From Rhizobium sp. NFR03 (GTDB taxonomy: Bacteria > Pseudomonadota > Alphaproteobacteria > Rhizobiales > Rhizobiaceae), in contig NZ_FOGR01000011.1 in assembly GCF_900111275.1 (NCBI RefSeq), positions 84,267 to 148,266 on the forward strand: a stretch of 64,000 nt of DNA. Direction: 5' to 3'. Shown in pieces: positions 9,491 through 18,528 of this stretch. Position 1 is the first letter of the stretch. Each line of letters starts with the position of its first letter. The position numbers were made by a program, and so were the translations under genes. The notes beneath the pieces were generated by a model. That model saw only the letters and a list, made by a program, of their open reading frames with translations, was not told the origin of the DNA and did no database searches.

Positions 9491-10104
9491 TGCTTCGGTC
9501 ACGCGATGTGCTGAGGGAAACGCCCTCTCAGACGGCCGGCCCCTACGTCCATATCGGCCTCATGCCCAACAGCTGCGGTATCGAGGGGGTTTATGCGGGC
9601 GATCTCGGAACGACGATGGTCAACGAAAAGACGCTCGGCGAGCGGATCACCGTCAGCGGTCGCATCTTCGACGGAGCGGACGCGCCAGTGCGCGATGCCA
9701 TCGTGGAGATCTGGCAGGCCGACAGTGCGGGGCTTTATAACAGTCCAGGTGAACGACGGGGGACCGCAGACCCGAACTTCACCGGATGGGGACGCAGCGC
9801 AACGTCCTCGGAAGACGGCGTCTTCCGTTTCGAAACGATCAAGCCCGGTCGCGTGCCCTTCAAGGACGGACGCCTGATGGCGCCGCATCTGACGGTGTGG
9901 ATCGTGGCGCGTGGGATCAATATCGGCCTGCACACACGGCTCTATTTCCCGGAGGACGCAGAGGCGAATGCGGCCGATCCGCTTCTGCTTCGGATCGAAC
10001 ATAGGGCTCGTGTCGAGACGATGATCGCGAAGCGGAGCGGTAACGACTATATTTTCGATATCCACCTGCAAGGGTCGTCGGAGACGGTGTTCCTCGATAT
10101 CTGA
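9490..10104 (+). CDS. pcaG: protocatechuate 3,4-dioxygenase, alpha subunit
   Basis: The 204-residue partner of PcaH. It has the same intradiol-dioxygenase beta-sandwich (ETPSQTAGPYVHIGL at the N-terminus, ITVSGRIFDGADAPVRDAIV, WQADSAGLYNSP) but lacks the paired histidine iron ligands, as alpha subunits do; the corresponding region reads MAPHLTVWIVARG. It contributes to the active-site wall rather than metal binding (family knowledge). The ATG overlaps the pcaH stop. An 85-base gap separates it from pcaB. Confidence 0.95.
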   Translation: MLRSRDVLRETPSQTAGPYVHIGLMPNSCGIEGVYAGDLGTTMVNEKTLGERITVSGRIFDGADAPVRDAIVEIWQADSAGLYNSPGERRGTADPNFTGWGRSATSSEDGVFRFETIKPGRVPFKDGRLMAPHLTVWIVARGINIGLHTRLYFPEDAEANAADPLLLRIEHRARVETMIAKRSGNDYIFDIHLQGSSETVFLDI

Positions 10105-10189
10105 TGACGAGCATACGCCGGAGATATCGTATGCCTGTTGTTTGCATAGCGACAGGATGCGTCTTCGGGAACCTGGGGAAAGCTGACAC

Positions 10190-11239
10190 ATGAGCATCGC
10201 CGCCTTCGACCATCCCCTCCTTTCCGGTCTTCTCGGCGATGACGAGGTCGGGGCTCTGCTCTCGGTCGAGGCGGACATCCGGGCAATGCTGGCTTTCGAA
10301 GCTGCGTTGGTACGGGCGCAGGCGGGGCGGGGGCTCGTGCCGCTTGTTGCCGCTCGGAGGATCGGCGAGATCTGCGGGACCTTCAACCCGGATATCGTCC
10401 GGCTGAAGCAGGCGACGGCGACCGACGGCGTCGTCGTTCCCGAACTCGTGCGGCAGCTTCGCGAGGCGGTTGGTGGTGAAGCGGCAGCTCATGTGCATGT
10501 CGGCGCGACGAGCCAAGATGTCATCGACAGCAGCTTGGTCTTTCGCCTGAAAGCTGCTTTCTCGATATTCGTCAACCGCTTGGATGGTCTTGTTCGCAAA
10601 CTTCATGTTCTGGACGAAGCTTACGGCCACCGGGCATTCATGGGCCGTACCCGAATGCAGGCGGCGATCCCGATGACGGTTTCCGATCGTTTGCACAGTT
10701 GGCGTACGCCCTTCGCACACGCGAGGGACAGACTGGCGTGCCAAGTCTTTCCGCTCCAGTTCGGAGGTGCTGCGGGCACGCTGGAAAAGCTGGGTACGGA
10801 AGCGGAGGCCGTGCGTGCCTTGATCGCGCAGGAGATGGGGCTGACAGACACGCTGCAATGGCAGAGCCAGCGCGGATATATCGCCGATATCGGTCATCTC
10901 CTGTCCCTCGTGACAGGGGCCGCCGGAAAGATGGGACAGGACATTGCCCTGCTTGCGCAGGGCGGCGACGAGATCGCTCTTTCCGGTGGCGGCACATCCT
11001 CTGCCATGCCGCACAAGCAGAACCCGATTGCCGCGGAAACGCTGGTCGCGCTCGCCCGGTTCAATGCGGTTCAGGTCTCCGCCCTTCACCAGTCTCTGGT
11101 GCATGAGCAGGAGCGCTCCGGCGCTGCCTGGACACTCGAATGGCTGGTCCTTCCCCAGATCGTCATGGCAACGGCGGCATCGCTGCGTCTGTCGCTTCAG
11201 ACGCTGGACTCGATCGCTCATCTTGGAGCGAAAACGTAA
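10190..11239 (+). CDS. pcaB: 3-carboxy-cis,cis-muconate cycloisomerase
   Basis: Lactonises 3-carboxy-cis,cis-muconate to 4-carboxymuconolactone, between the PcaHG and PcaC steps. The 349-residue protein belongs to the fumarase/aspartase superfamily and shows the signature GGTSSAMPHKQNPIAAE and the earlier VHVGATSQDVIDS block. It is the last gene of the pcaDCHGB operon, with GGGGAA upstream of ATG 10190. Family members are often 350-450 residues, so this is at the short end; the C-terminal helical region appears abbreviated but the catalytic parts are complete. Confidence 0.94.
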   Translation: MSIAAFDHPLLSGLLGDDEVGALLSVEADIRAMLAFEAALVRAQAGRGLVPLVAARRIGEICGTFNPDIVRLKQATATDGVVVPELVRQLREAVGGEAAAHVHVGATSQDVIDSSLVFRLKAAFSIFVNRLDGLVRKLHVLDEAYGHRAFMGRTRMQAAIPMTVSDRLHSWRTPFAHARDRLACQVFPLQFGGAAGTLEKLGTEAEAVRALIAQEMGLTDTLQWQSQRGYIADIGHLLSLVTGAAGKMGQDIALLAQGGDEIALSGGGTSSAMPHKQNPIAAETLVALARFNAVQVSALHQSLVHEQERSGAAWTLEWLVLPQIVMATAASLRLSLQTLDSIAHLGAKT

Positions 11240-11355
11240 TATGCGCTATTGAACGATGCGTTCGGATGCGGCCCGCTGCAACGCCGACACGGTGTTGGAA
11301 CGCGCTTCGTCGAACATCCTTTGCTGCTTTGCTCGGAAGGTCCGGGCGGTTGGCC

Positions 11356-12468
11356 CTAAACCGTGACCCACCGACGCTCCCGATAGGATTGCGCCATTGC
11401 GTGCACACTTCGTTCTATTTGCAGACCATCTTCGAAGGTAACGGCGGTAGACGGGTTGCCGGCGATGGCGTTGATGAGCTGGTGGCACTCGATAATCTTG
11501 AGGTCGTTGAAGCCAAGGCCATGGCCGGGAGCGGGGATGAAGCGGTCGTAGGGCGCATGGATCGGGGCTGTGAGAACACGAGCGAAGCCGCGCGTCGCTT
11601 CCGGGCCACTGGTCGTATAGAGTTCGAATTCGTTCATGCGCTCCTGATCGTAGAGGATCGATCCCTTGGACCCGAAGATCTGAAGCGCGATCCGGCCCTT
11701 CCGGCCCCAGGCTGAGCGATTGGCCATCAGCACGGCAGAGATGTTGCCTTCGAGTTTGAGGAGCACGCTCGCGATGTCGTGGTTCTCGACCTCGCGGCGC
11801 GTGCCATCTTTGGCAGGACGGTCGGCATACGGCTTGCCGAGGTCGGCAATGACCTCCTGCACATGGCCGAAGAGATGCCAGAGCAGCGATAGAGGATGAA
11901 CGGCGAAATCGTCGAGAGCGCCATAGCCGGATGCAGCCTCGCTCTTCCAGTAGAAGAGCGCTTCCGGGTCGGCCATGAAATCCTCGTCCATCTCGACGCG
12001 AACATGGTTCACCGCGCCGATCGCCCCATCCTCGATCAGGCGGCGGATCTGGGCGATGGCGGGGTTCTGGATGTAATTGTAGCCGAGAATGGCGGTCTTG
12101 CCCGATTTGCGGGCAGCCGTCAGCATGGCTTCGGCGTCGGCAAGGGCGGGAGCCATCGGCTTTTCGCACCAGACATGTTTGCCCGCTTCGAGCGCCGCGA
12201 TTGCCATCTCCGGGTGGAATGCATTGGGCGTCGTGATCGAGATGACATCGACGTCGGGATCGGCCAGAAGGTCGCGCCAGTTCCCGGTGGATTTGCGGAA
12301 ACCGAATGCGCTGGCGCGGCTTGCCGCCATGTCGGCATTGGCCTCGGCAAGGTAGACGACCTGGGGAGAAGGCACGTCTCCGAAGATCTGCCGAACGCCG
12401 TTCCACGCAAGCGCGTGGCACTTCCCCATGTATCCTGTTCCGATCAGGCCGACACCTAAAGCTTTCAT
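11356..12468 (-). CDS. Gfo/Idh/MocA-family NAD(P)-dependent dehydrogenase
   Basis: A 370-residue cytoplasmic oxidoreductase with an N-terminal Rossmann fold (VGLIGTGYMGKCHA), the conserved CEKPMA motif near residue 100, and the C-terminal alpha/beta domain (GALDDFAVHPLSLLWHLFG). Family members act on sugars, inositols or related polyols; the substrate is not readable. ATG 12468 is preceded by GGGAG on the minus strand. It stands alone and is convergent with pcaB, so it is probably not part of the protocatechuate pathway. Confidence 0.88.
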   Translation of the reverse strand: MKALGVGLIGTGYMGKCHALAWNGVRQIFGDVPSPQVVYLAEANADMAASRASAFGFRKSTGNWRDLLADPDVDVISITTPNAFHPEMAIAALEAGKHVWCEKPMAPALADAEAMLTAARKSGKTAILGYNYIQNPAIAQIRRLIEDGAIGAVNHVRVEMDEDFMADPEALFYWKSEAASGYGALDDFAVHPLSLLWHLFGHVQEVIADLGKPYADRPAKDGTRREVENHDIASVLLKLEGNISAVLMANRSAWGRKGRIALQIFGSKGSILYDQERMNEFELYTTSGPEATRGFARVLTAPIHAPYDRFIPAPGHGLGFNDLKIIECHQLINAIAGNPSTAVTFEDGLQIERSVHAMAQSYRERRWVTV

Positions 12469-12885
12469 ATTTGTCTCCCGATCAGTTTATTCGCAGTCGT
12501 GGTGATGATTGTTGGGAAGCTGGTTGCGGACAAGCGCCGCGCAGCCTTTATCGGAACGGTTGGGCGTGGCGTATCATTCTTTGGAACGTCTATTCTGGCG
12601 GTATACATTGATCGCGATGGCGGTAACGAAGATAGGTTCATTGATTCATCCTGGTAGCAGCTCGGACCGTGAAAAAGGTAGAGCCCGACGTCAAGGAATC
12701 AGGGATGAGCAGTTAACGTCACAAACATACTATATAAGGCTTTCTTGGAATTTTCATTCCATTATTTGTGCTGCCCGTCAAATCGAATCTTTCGACTTTC
12801 TGCCGGATGACAGCGAAGGAGGGTGGATTGGCGGCATCGCCATGGTCGTAGTTCGCCGCCAACCTGTTCTGAAGAACGAGACGTC
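12469..12885. other. gene-free region, A+T-richer than its surroundings
   Basis: These 417 bases contain no frame with family resemblance. The part from about 12600 to 12800 is noticeably rich in A and T and has no coding-like third-position pattern. One GGAAC-N19-TT match to the EcfG pattern lies at 12553-12578 on the plus strand with no recognised gene behind it. The region may be a decayed insertion, a small RNA locus or simply the promoter region of the minus-strand dehydrogenase. Confidence 0.4.
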
Positions 12886-13146
12886 CTACCTATCCGAACC
12901 GGCATCCCGGCGGCGCAGCACCATGCCGGCGTGGTAGAGAACGCCATCGACGAAGTCGCCATCGGCAGTGAAGCCCGTGTCGTCTCTATAATCGATGTGC
13001 GTACCGGTCAGGACGTATCGTCCCTGATAGGCACTCTCGCGTTTGCCCCGGGCTTCGTCATATCGGCCGTTCGGCAGCAGCCGATGGCGAATGTGGCCGT
13101 CCTCCGTTTGCCAAAGGCCGACATAGGGGTGGCTCTCGTGTTCCAT
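12886..13146 (-). CDS. Atu4866-type small domain protein
   Basis: An 86-residue protein, rich in beta-type segments (YVGLWQTEDGHIRHRLLPNGRY, YQGRYVLTGTHIDYRDDTG, FVDGVLYHAGMVL). The pattern matches the Agrobacterium Atu4866 family, a small beta-barrel of unknown ligand, which I name from memory of the sequence pattern. It follows the SDR gene at 13161 by 14 bases on the same strand, so the two are very likely cotranscribed, and homologues are commonly seen beside NAD(P)-dependent reductases (inference). Confidence 0.75.
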   Translation of the reverse strand: MEHESHPYVGLWQTEDGHIRHRLLPNGRYDEARGKRESAYQGRYVLTGTHIDYRDDTGFTADGDFVDGVLYHAGMVLRRRDAGSDR

Positions 13147-13160
13147 TGCTCTGGCCTTCC

Positions 13161-13883
13161 TTAGTTGGGCGAGCGCGTCGGGCGGACGACGATCTCGTTG
13201 ATGTCGACATCCTCTGGCTGCTCGATTGCGAAGCGAACGGCTCGGCCGATGGCGTCCGGGGTCAGGGCAACGGCTCGATAGGCCTTCATGGCATCCACGG
13301 CGACAGGATCGGTAATCGTTCCCGCCAGTTCGCTTTCCACGACGCCCGGATGGATGCAGGTGACGCGGAGATTGTCGTGCTCCTGCCGCAGCCCGTCCGA
13401 AATCGCCCTCACAGCAAATTTGGTGGCGCAGTAGACGGCTGCGGTGGGCGATACGCTCAGGGCGCCGATCGAGGCGATGTTGATGATGTGGCCCGAACCC
13501 CGCGTCGCCATTTCCGGCAGGACGGCGGCGACGCCGTAGAGAACGCCCTTGATGTTGACATCGATCATGCGATCCCACTCGTCTACCTTCAGCGACGCCA
13601 TCAGCGAGAGCGGCATGATGCCGGCATTGTTGACGATGACATCGACGCGACCGAAAGCCTCGCGCGCTGCATCGGCGAAGGCTGCCACATCGGCACGGTC
13701 GGTAACGTCGAGGGACCGGGTCATGACGGTCGCGCCTTCTGCGCGAAGCTCTTCGGCAAGGCTCTCCAACCGGTCGAGACGCCGGGCGCCGAGAGCGAGG
13801 GTTGCGCCCGTCCTGGCAAGCTCACGTGCAATGCCGGCGCCGATGCCACTGGATGCGCCAGTGATAAGAACGATCTTTTCCAT
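13161..13883 (-). CDS. SDR-family NAD(P)-dependent oxidoreductase
   Basis: A 240-residue classical short-chain dehydrogenase. The cofactor motif TGASSGIGAG is at residues 8-17, NNAG near 87, the catalytic serine in IINIASIGALS near 140, and YxxxK as YCATK near 153-157. ATG 13883 has AGGAAAGG upstream on the minus strand; an upstream extension to 14363 would run through the divergent regulator and is rejected. The pair SDR plus divergent LysR is a common layout for inducible carbonyl or quinone reduction. Confidence 0.9.
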   Translation of the reverse strand: MEKIVLITGASSGIGAGIARELARTGATLALGARRLDRLESLAEELRAEGATVMTRSLDVTDRADVAAFADAAREAFGRVDVIVNNAGIMPLSLMASLKVDEWDRMIDVNIKGVLYGVAAVLPEMATRGSGHIINIASIGALSVSPTAAVYCATKFAVRAISDGLRQEHDNLRVTCIHPGVVESELAGTITDPVAVDAMKAYRAVALTPDAIGRAVRFAIEQPEDVDINEIVVRPTRSPN

Positions 13884-13971
13884 TTGTCTGCCTTTCCTGT
13901 TGCAGGTTTGGATGCGTTCAATATACGGCTGCTGAATTGTATCGATAAGCCGCTCATTCATTTCCTCACCC

Positions 13972-13986
13972 GTTAGGATAGCTAAC
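13972..13986. promoter_or_regulatory. candidate LysR-type binding site
   Basis: GTTAG-GATAG-CTAAC is an interrupted palindrome between the SDR and the divergent LysR gene, ending 2 bases before the LysR start codon. It also fits the T-N11-A pattern of LysR operators. The location fits autoregulation combined with control of the SDR operon. Confidence 0.5.
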
Positions 13987-13988
13987 CA

Positions 13989-14873
13989 ATGAACCTGGAC
14001 CTGAATGCCCTCGCGCTCTTTGTTATCGTCGCCGAAGAGCGAAGTTTCCGTGCGGCCGCAGACCGCATCGGCGTTACCCGGTCGGCAGTGAGCCAAACGA
14101 TAAGCAAGCTCGAGGCGACACTCGGGATCGCTCTGGTGACGCGAACGACGCGGAGCGTGACGCTGACGGAAGCGGGCGAGGATCTTTATCGACGTTCTGC
14201 ATCGCCGGTGGCGGACATGCGTGCCGCCGCGGAGAATGCCGGCAACATGGCCGGCCCTGCACGTGGGCAGTTGCGCCTCGCGGTCTCCTCCATAGCCGAA
14301 AGCTTTCTCAGCGGACCTTTGCTCGCAGATTTCGCGCAGGCCCATCCGCAGGTGAAATTGCATGTCACCGTGACGGACGAGGAGTTCGATATCGTGGCGG
14401 AAGGCTATGACGCAGGCGTAAGGCTGGGCGAGGTCATCGCGCAGGACATGATCGCGGTGCCGGTATCCGCCGACCAGCGACAGCTTCCTTTTGCGTCACC
14501 GGATTATCTGCGCGCAAACGGTGCGCCGAGACATCCGCGCGAGCTGGCCGAGAGACGCTGTATCGGCTGGCGCCCGGGGCTGAGCGTTGCGCCCTATCGG
14601 TGGGAATTCGAGGAAAACGGAAAGGCTTTCTCGGTAGCGGTCGATGATGCCATCACTTCGACGGACATGGCGCTGATGATCCGACTGGCTATGGCCGGCG
14701 CAGGCATCACGTTCGGTCTTGAGGAAAGCTTTCGCCTGCCGGTCGCGCGCGGCGAACTGGTGCCGTTGCTGGAAGACTTCTGCCCACGCTTTCCGGGCTT
14801 CTATCTCTATTATCCGAACCGACGCAACATGGCGCCAAAGCTCAGGGCCCTCATCGATCATCTCAAGCGCTGA
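13989..14873 (+). CDS. LysR-family transcriptional regulator
   Basis: A 294-residue regulator with the N-terminal helix-turn-helix (FVIVAEERSFRAAADRIG, VTRSAVSQTISKLEATLG) followed by an effector-binding domain. The sequence around LGEVIAQDMIAVPVS and the C-terminal FYLYYPNRR are typical of the CrgA/AaeR-like subgroup that controls oxidoreductases. It is divergent from the SDR-Atu4866 pair across about 105 bases and probably regulates them. Confidence 0.9.
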   Translation: MNLDLNALALFVIVAEERSFRAAADRIGVTRSAVSQTISKLEATLGIALVTRTTRSVTLTEAGEDLYRRSASPVADMRAAAENAGNMAGPARGQLRLAVSSIAESFLSGPLLADFAQAHPQVKLHVTVTDEEFDIVAEGYDAGVRLGEVIAQDMIAVPVSADQRQLPFASPDYLRANGAPRHPRELAERRCIGWRPGLSVAPYRWEFEENGKAFSVAVDDAITSTDMALMIRLAMAGAGITFGLEESFRLPVARGELVPLLEDFCPRFPGFYLYYPNRRNMAPKLRALIDHLKR

Positions 14874-14900
14874 CGAGGATCGGCCTGCTGCCTCACATGC

Positions 14901-14934
14901 AGAAGAGGCGGCACTTTTCGGTGCCGCCTCTTCT
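14901..14934. terminator. bidirectional intrinsic terminator
   Basis: A perfect 14-base-pair stem (arm 14901-14914, arm 14921-14934) with a 6-base loop TTTTCG, placed between the convergent LysR gene and the DUF992 gene. The T-rich flank after the second arm is modest, so strength on the plus strand is uncertain. Confidence 0.75.
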
Positions 14935-14958
14935 ATCTTCAGAGAACGTTTGTACGGA

Positions 14959-15480
14959 TCAGTTTGCGGACCGGAGCTGCAGTCGCGATACGCCGGCAGC
15001 GACATTCAGGCCGGTGCCCGCCTGCGTGCTAAGCGGCTGGAGGCCAAAGTTCCTGGCATTGCCGCCAACAAGCGCGTTTGCGCCGAGGCCAAGGCCCACC
15101 GCAGCACTGGCGGAAGCGCCGACATATGTGCCCGCGAGGCTGCCCTCACCGATCGTCGTCGGGACCGTGTTGACGACGATCCAGCTGAGGTAGGATTTCC
15201 CCGTCACGCCGACATCGATGCCGAGCTTGCCGATGGTCCCGGTATAGCGCTCGGTCTTTCCGCCGCGTTGCCTGAACGTGCAGTCCACAGCTTTGCTCGA
15301 CCCGATCAGCAGGCCGATGCCCCCGGCAACCTCACAGGACAGCGTGCCCAGCCGCTCGCGGGGCTCGTCAGCAACCTGCTGCCGTGCATGATGCTTCCTC
15401 GACGGCGTCATGTCGGCTGCCGATGCGGTGGTGCCAAGTGCAAGGACTGCAGCCAGAGCAAGCGTGATGGTCTTCTTCAT
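14959..15480 (-). CDS. DUF992-family exported protein
   Basis: A 173-residue protein with a signal peptide (MKKTITLALAAVLALGTTASA, then ADMTPSR). The mature part contains the family block LGTLSCEVAGGIGLLIGSSKAVDCTF and a glycine/alanine-rich C-terminal region (LAGTYVGASASAAVGLGLGANALVGG). DUF992 proteins are periplasmic or outer-membrane-associated proteins confined mainly to Rhizobiales; their role is unknown. Two cysteines, one in each of the first two beta segments, could form a disulfide. Monocistronic by spacing. Confidence 0.85.
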   Translation of the reverse strand: MKKTITLALAAVLALGTTASAADMTPSRKHHARQQVADEPRERLGTLSCEVAGGIGLLIGSSKAVDCTFRQRGGKTERYTGTIGKLGIDVGVTGKSYLSWIVVNTVPTTIGEGSLAGTYVGASASAAVGLGLGANALVGGNARNFGLQPLSTQAGTGLNVAAGVSRLQLRSAN

Positions 15481-15537
15481 AAGGATACTCCAAACGTTTA
15501 TATGTTGTTCGGTGCGTTCCGCTCGACGTGCGCGTAT

Positions 15538-15798
15538 TCAGCAAGGTGCAACGGGCGGAACGATCTCGACGTCGCTGATAACCCGGCGTGGCGAGAGATC
15601 GGCGGCGATGCCGATGGCCATCTCGATCGCCTCGCTGCTCGGGGCCGTCCCGGAGAGCAGGACGTGATCGTCCGTCACCGAAACGTCGATCCGGCAATCT
15701 TCCAGTCCGTAGGTGTAGGCAAGCACGCAAGCGATCGTTGCTTCCGTCGACCCCAGATCAGGTGTGAGGACGGTATTTGAAAGCACGGGAAACAACAT
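15538..15798 (-). CDS. BON-domain-like small protein
   Basis: An 86-residue protein whose central part (LEDCRIDVSVTDDHVLLSGTAPSS then EAIEMAIGIAADLSPRRVISDVEIV) has the alpha-beta-beta layout of a BON domain, a module thought to bind phospholipid or membrane. No signal peptide is evident, and no transmembrane helix beyond a short hydrophobic N-terminus. ATG 15798 is preceded by GGAGG with a long spacing on the minus strand. It sits between DUF992 and CsbD genes, all on the minus strand, a grouping that suggests envelope or osmotic stress. Confidence 0.7.
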   Translation of the reverse strand: MLFPVLSNTVLTPDLGSTEATIACVLAYTYGLEDCRIDVSVTDDHVLLSGTAPSSEAIEMAIGIAADLSPRRVISDVEIVPPVAPC

Positions 15799-15886
15799 GA
15801 TGGCTCTGCCTCCAGGTCGGGTTCTCAAGGGGTTTCTCTTGCCAGCGTCCAGCATCCCGTGGTCGAGAGCTGGAAGCTGTCTGTGC

Positions 15887-16066
15887 CTATTTCAGAACGC
15901 TCTTGATGGCGTCCTTACCCTTGCCGATCGCGCCTTGCGCTTCGCCTTCCGCCTTGTCGATCTTGCCTTCTGCTTCGAGACGCTCGTTGCCGACCAGTTT
16001 GCCGATAGCCTCCTTCACGGTGCCCTTCACTTCTTTTGCTCCACCTTCGATACGGTTCTTGTCCAT
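15887..16066 (-). CDS. CsbD-family stress-response protein
   Basis: A 59-residue hydrophilic, lysine/glutamate-rich helical protein beginning MDKNRIEGGAKEVKGT and ending KGKDAIKSVLK, which is the CsbD/YjbJ signature (family usually 60-70 residues). These proteins accumulate in stationary phase and stress in many bacteria; the molecular role is unknown. GGAGAA precedes ATG 16066 on the minus strand. I found no EcfG-type promoter in the 130 bases upstream. Confidence 0.88.
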   Translation of the reverse strand: MDKNRIEGGAKEVKGTVKEAIGKLVGNERLEAEGKIDKAEGEAQGAIGKGKDAIKSVLK

Positions 16067-16196
16067 TCCGGTTCTCCTTCAACACAGGTTCAAATGGCAG
16101 CGACCGTTTCGCTGTCATGAGACGGGAGATAAGCAGAATGGCTGATGTATTTCAGATCGGAAACTACCAGTCAGCCTAGTAGCAAATGACCTTTTT

Positions 16197-17741
16197 TCAG
16201 GTCTTCGCAGGCTTTGTGCTGTTTTTCTGCCGCGGCGGCTGTTTGCTCAGCTTTGCATCCGGCAGGCCGGTAAAGCCGCGTTCCCGCGCCCAGATGACCG
16301 CGGCGGCGCGGCGGTTGACGCCGATCTTTCCGTAAAGCGAGGCGACGTGGTTGCGGATCGTGTTCTTGGAAAGATGGAGGGTATCGCTCATATCCGCATC
16401 GCTCTGCCCGCTGCAGATCAGGCCAAGGATTTCCCGCTCACGGTCGCTCAGGGCTACGAGCTGTGCCGTCGGAGCCGCGGTCGAGGTTTGCTTCAACGTC
16501 GCGAGACGATCGACGATCGAGCGGCTGAGCCAGGAGGTGTCGGCCATCACGCTCTCGATCGCCTCCACCAGTTGCGCCTCGCTTCGCCGACGCTCGGTCA
16601 CGTCCTGCAGGGCCCAGATGACGCATTGCTCGTCGTTGATCTCGACACGCTCGGCGGACACGAGGCACTCGGCGAAAGCACCGTCCTTTTGCTTCATCCG
16701 CATCGGCTCGTCGCGCACGAAAGTGTTGTCGCGTAGCTTCTGCTCAAGTCCTTTGCGGGCAGCGATATCGTCCCACAGGTGCAACTCGCCCGCCGTCCGG
16801 CCGACGACGTCCGGCAGGCCGTAGCCGGAGATCTGCAAGAACGCATCGTTCGCCTCGGTGAAGACGAAATCGTCCAGCCGCGAGATGGCGGCGGGTGCCG
16901 GCGAAAGACGGAAGGACTTCGAGAAGCGTTCCTCGCTCTGCCGGAGCGCGTTCTGCGCTTTTCGACGCGCATCCAGATCGGCGAAGGTGAAGAGCATGCA
17001 AGGTTCTTCTACGACGGCTATCGGCTCCCCGGCCACGATCACCAGACGATCACCGCCGGCGGGCAGGGGAACCAGCGCCTCGCGATGACGAATGACGCGG
17101 CCCTCGCCAAGCTTCGCCAAGGCATCCTCGCCGCTTTCGCAATGGGAGAAGAGACCGATGGCCTCCACGGTCCGCCCTATGATGTCTTCCTTCATGAAAC
17201 CCGTCATCTCAAGGAATCCCTGATTGACGCGGATGAACCGTTGATCGTCCAGCCGACAGATAAGACCGGGGGCAGGATTGGCATTGAAGGAGCGCTCGAA
17301 CCGCTCCTCGGCTTCGAAGCGGGGCGTCTCATCGCGAAGGACCAGCGCCAGAACCTCGTCGCCTTTGGCCTTGCCGGAGATCCTCATGCTCCGGCTCGTA
17401 TGCACCCAGACCGTATCCAGGTCCGTTGCCGGCGAGATTTCGACCGTGACGTCCTCGACCGTTTCTCCCGCCAGAAGACGCTCGATCGGATACTGCCCTT
17501 CTTCGAGCGGATGGTTGTTGCGATAGCGCAGCGTGAAGGCCCGCCTATATCCCTTCACATCACCGCCGAGTTCCTCGATCGACTCCACACGATGCATTGC
17601 GATTGCCGCTTCATTCGCCCAGATGATGCGGGCCTGACTGTCGAGGAATATCACCCCCTCGCTGAGCCCACCGAGGAGTTCCTGCAGGGTGGCGCGGTCG
17701 AGGGGCGGCGCTTCCAGGGCTTCGGGCATGTTCTGTTCCAT
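16197..17741 (-). CDS. multi-PAS LuxR-type transcriptional regulator
   Basis: A 514-residue cytoplasmic protein. Three PAS-like sensor domains lie near residues 15-145, 145-270 and 270-395 (the last ending in the PAC-type QDVTERRRSE), followed by a GerE/LuxR helix-turn-helix near 430-495 (LSDREREILGLICSGQSDAD then SKNTIRNHVASLYGKIGV). There is no kinase or receiver domain, so the PAS array would sense directly and control DNA binding. Start 17741 (MEQNMPEAL) is used; ATG 17729 is also in frame. DNA target and ligand are unknown. Confidence 0.88.
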   Translation of the reverse strand: MEQNMPEALEAPPLDRATLQELLGGLSEGVIFLDSQARIIWANEAAIAMHRVESIEELGGDVKGYRRAFTLRYRNNHPLEEGQYPIERLLAGETVEDVTVEISPATDLDTVWVHTSRSMRISGKAKGDEVLALVLRDETPRFEAEERFERSFNANPAPGLICRLDDQRFIRVNQGFLEMTGFMKEDIIGRTVEAIGLFSHCESGEDALAKLGEGRVIRHREALVPLPAGGDRLVIVAGEPIAVVEEPCMLFTFADLDARRKAQNALRQSEERFSKSFRLSPAPAAISRLDDFVFTEANDAFLQISGYGLPDVVGRTAGELHLWDDIAARKGLEQKLRDNTFVRDEPMRMKQKDGAFAECLVSAERVEINDEQCVIWALQDVTERRRSEAQLVEAIESVMADTSWLSRSIVDRLATLKQTSTAAPTAQLVALSDREREILGLICSGQSDADMSDTLHLSKNTIRNHVASLYGKIGVNRRAAAVIWARERGFTGLPDAKLSKQPPRQKNSTKPAKT

Positions 17742-17786
17742 CGTGTGCGCTGGGGTTGGCGGTGGTGCGGAACCACAGCAGGAAAA

Positions 17787-18395
17787 TCACGGATATCGGG
17801 AGCGAGCGAACATTGCGGTCGCAACGATCCCCGCAACCAGAACGGCAACTGCAATGAGAAGGTGGATGTGCAGGCGCAGATGTCCGAACACCATCTCGAC
17901 GGCGTTCCCGAAAAGATATCCGACGGCGGTGATGACCATGGCCCAGAGACAGGCCGCAAGTCCGTTCAGGACGAGGAAGCGGAGTGCGGAAATGCCCGTA
18001 CGACTGATCAGCAGCGGGCTGATGATGCGCATGCCGTATATGAAGCGGAAAGCGAGAACGAAGCCGACCGGGTAGCGCTCCAGCAGGTCGGTCGCACGGC
18101 GCATGGCCGTCGTCGCCTCAAGCCGTTCCACGAACCGCAAGCGCCCAGCATGGCGGCCGATGAAGAAAAAGAGCTGGTCCGCAATGAACGAACCGAAAGC
18201 CGCAGCGGCCGCCACCTGCCAATAGACGAGAAGACGGCGATGGGCGAGGACGCCGCCGAGAAAAGCGACCGCCTCGCCCTCCACCCCGGCCCCGACGAGA
18301 ACGGCCCATATGCCGAATTCGGAGATCAGCGCTTCCAAGGACGGGCTTCCGATCCGAACACCGAAGCGCCGCCTGAAATCCACGCCATCCGTCAC
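17787..18395 (-). CDS. DedA-family membrane protein
   Basis: A 202-residue inner-membrane protein of the DedA/SNARE-associated family, members of which move undecaprenyl phosphate or other lipids across the membrane and affect envelope stress tolerance (family knowledge). Visible marks are the re-entrant acidic motif VEGEAVAFLGG near residue 40, the basic RFIYGMRIISP block near 115-125, and four hydrophobic segments. It ends 45 bases before the LuxR start on the same strand and may be cotranscribed with it. Confidence 0.85.
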   Translation of the reverse strand: MTDGVDFRRRFGVRIGSPSLEALISEFGIWAVLVGAGVEGEAVAFLGGVLAHRRLLVYWQVAAAAAFGSFIADQLFFFIGRHAGRLRFVERLEATTAMRRATDLLERYPVGFVLAFRFIYGMRIISPLLISRTGISALRFLVLNGLAACLWAMVITAVGYLFGNAVEMVFGHLRLHIHLLIAVAVLVAGIVATAMFARSRYP

Positions 18396-18528
18396 TCTCC
18401 ATCAACGATCGCTTTTGGACATAGTCCTCAGGATCGCTATTTGAAGAGCCGACGACGCCGCTGCGACTGCAAACGAGAATTCGTTCCGCATCGACAGTTC
18501 AGAGAGGGCCGTGATCGGAAGAAAGCCC

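Noticed and set aside
12509..12937. A 142-codon plus-strand frame in the gene-free region
   Set aside because: It overlaps the end of the Atu4866-type gene, has no ribosome-binding site, and its peptide shows no ordered pattern.
15490..15525. GGAAC and CGTTT (minus strand) upstream of the DUF992 gene as an EcfG promoter
   Set aside because: The distance from GGAAC to TT is 21 bases, two more than the pattern allows.
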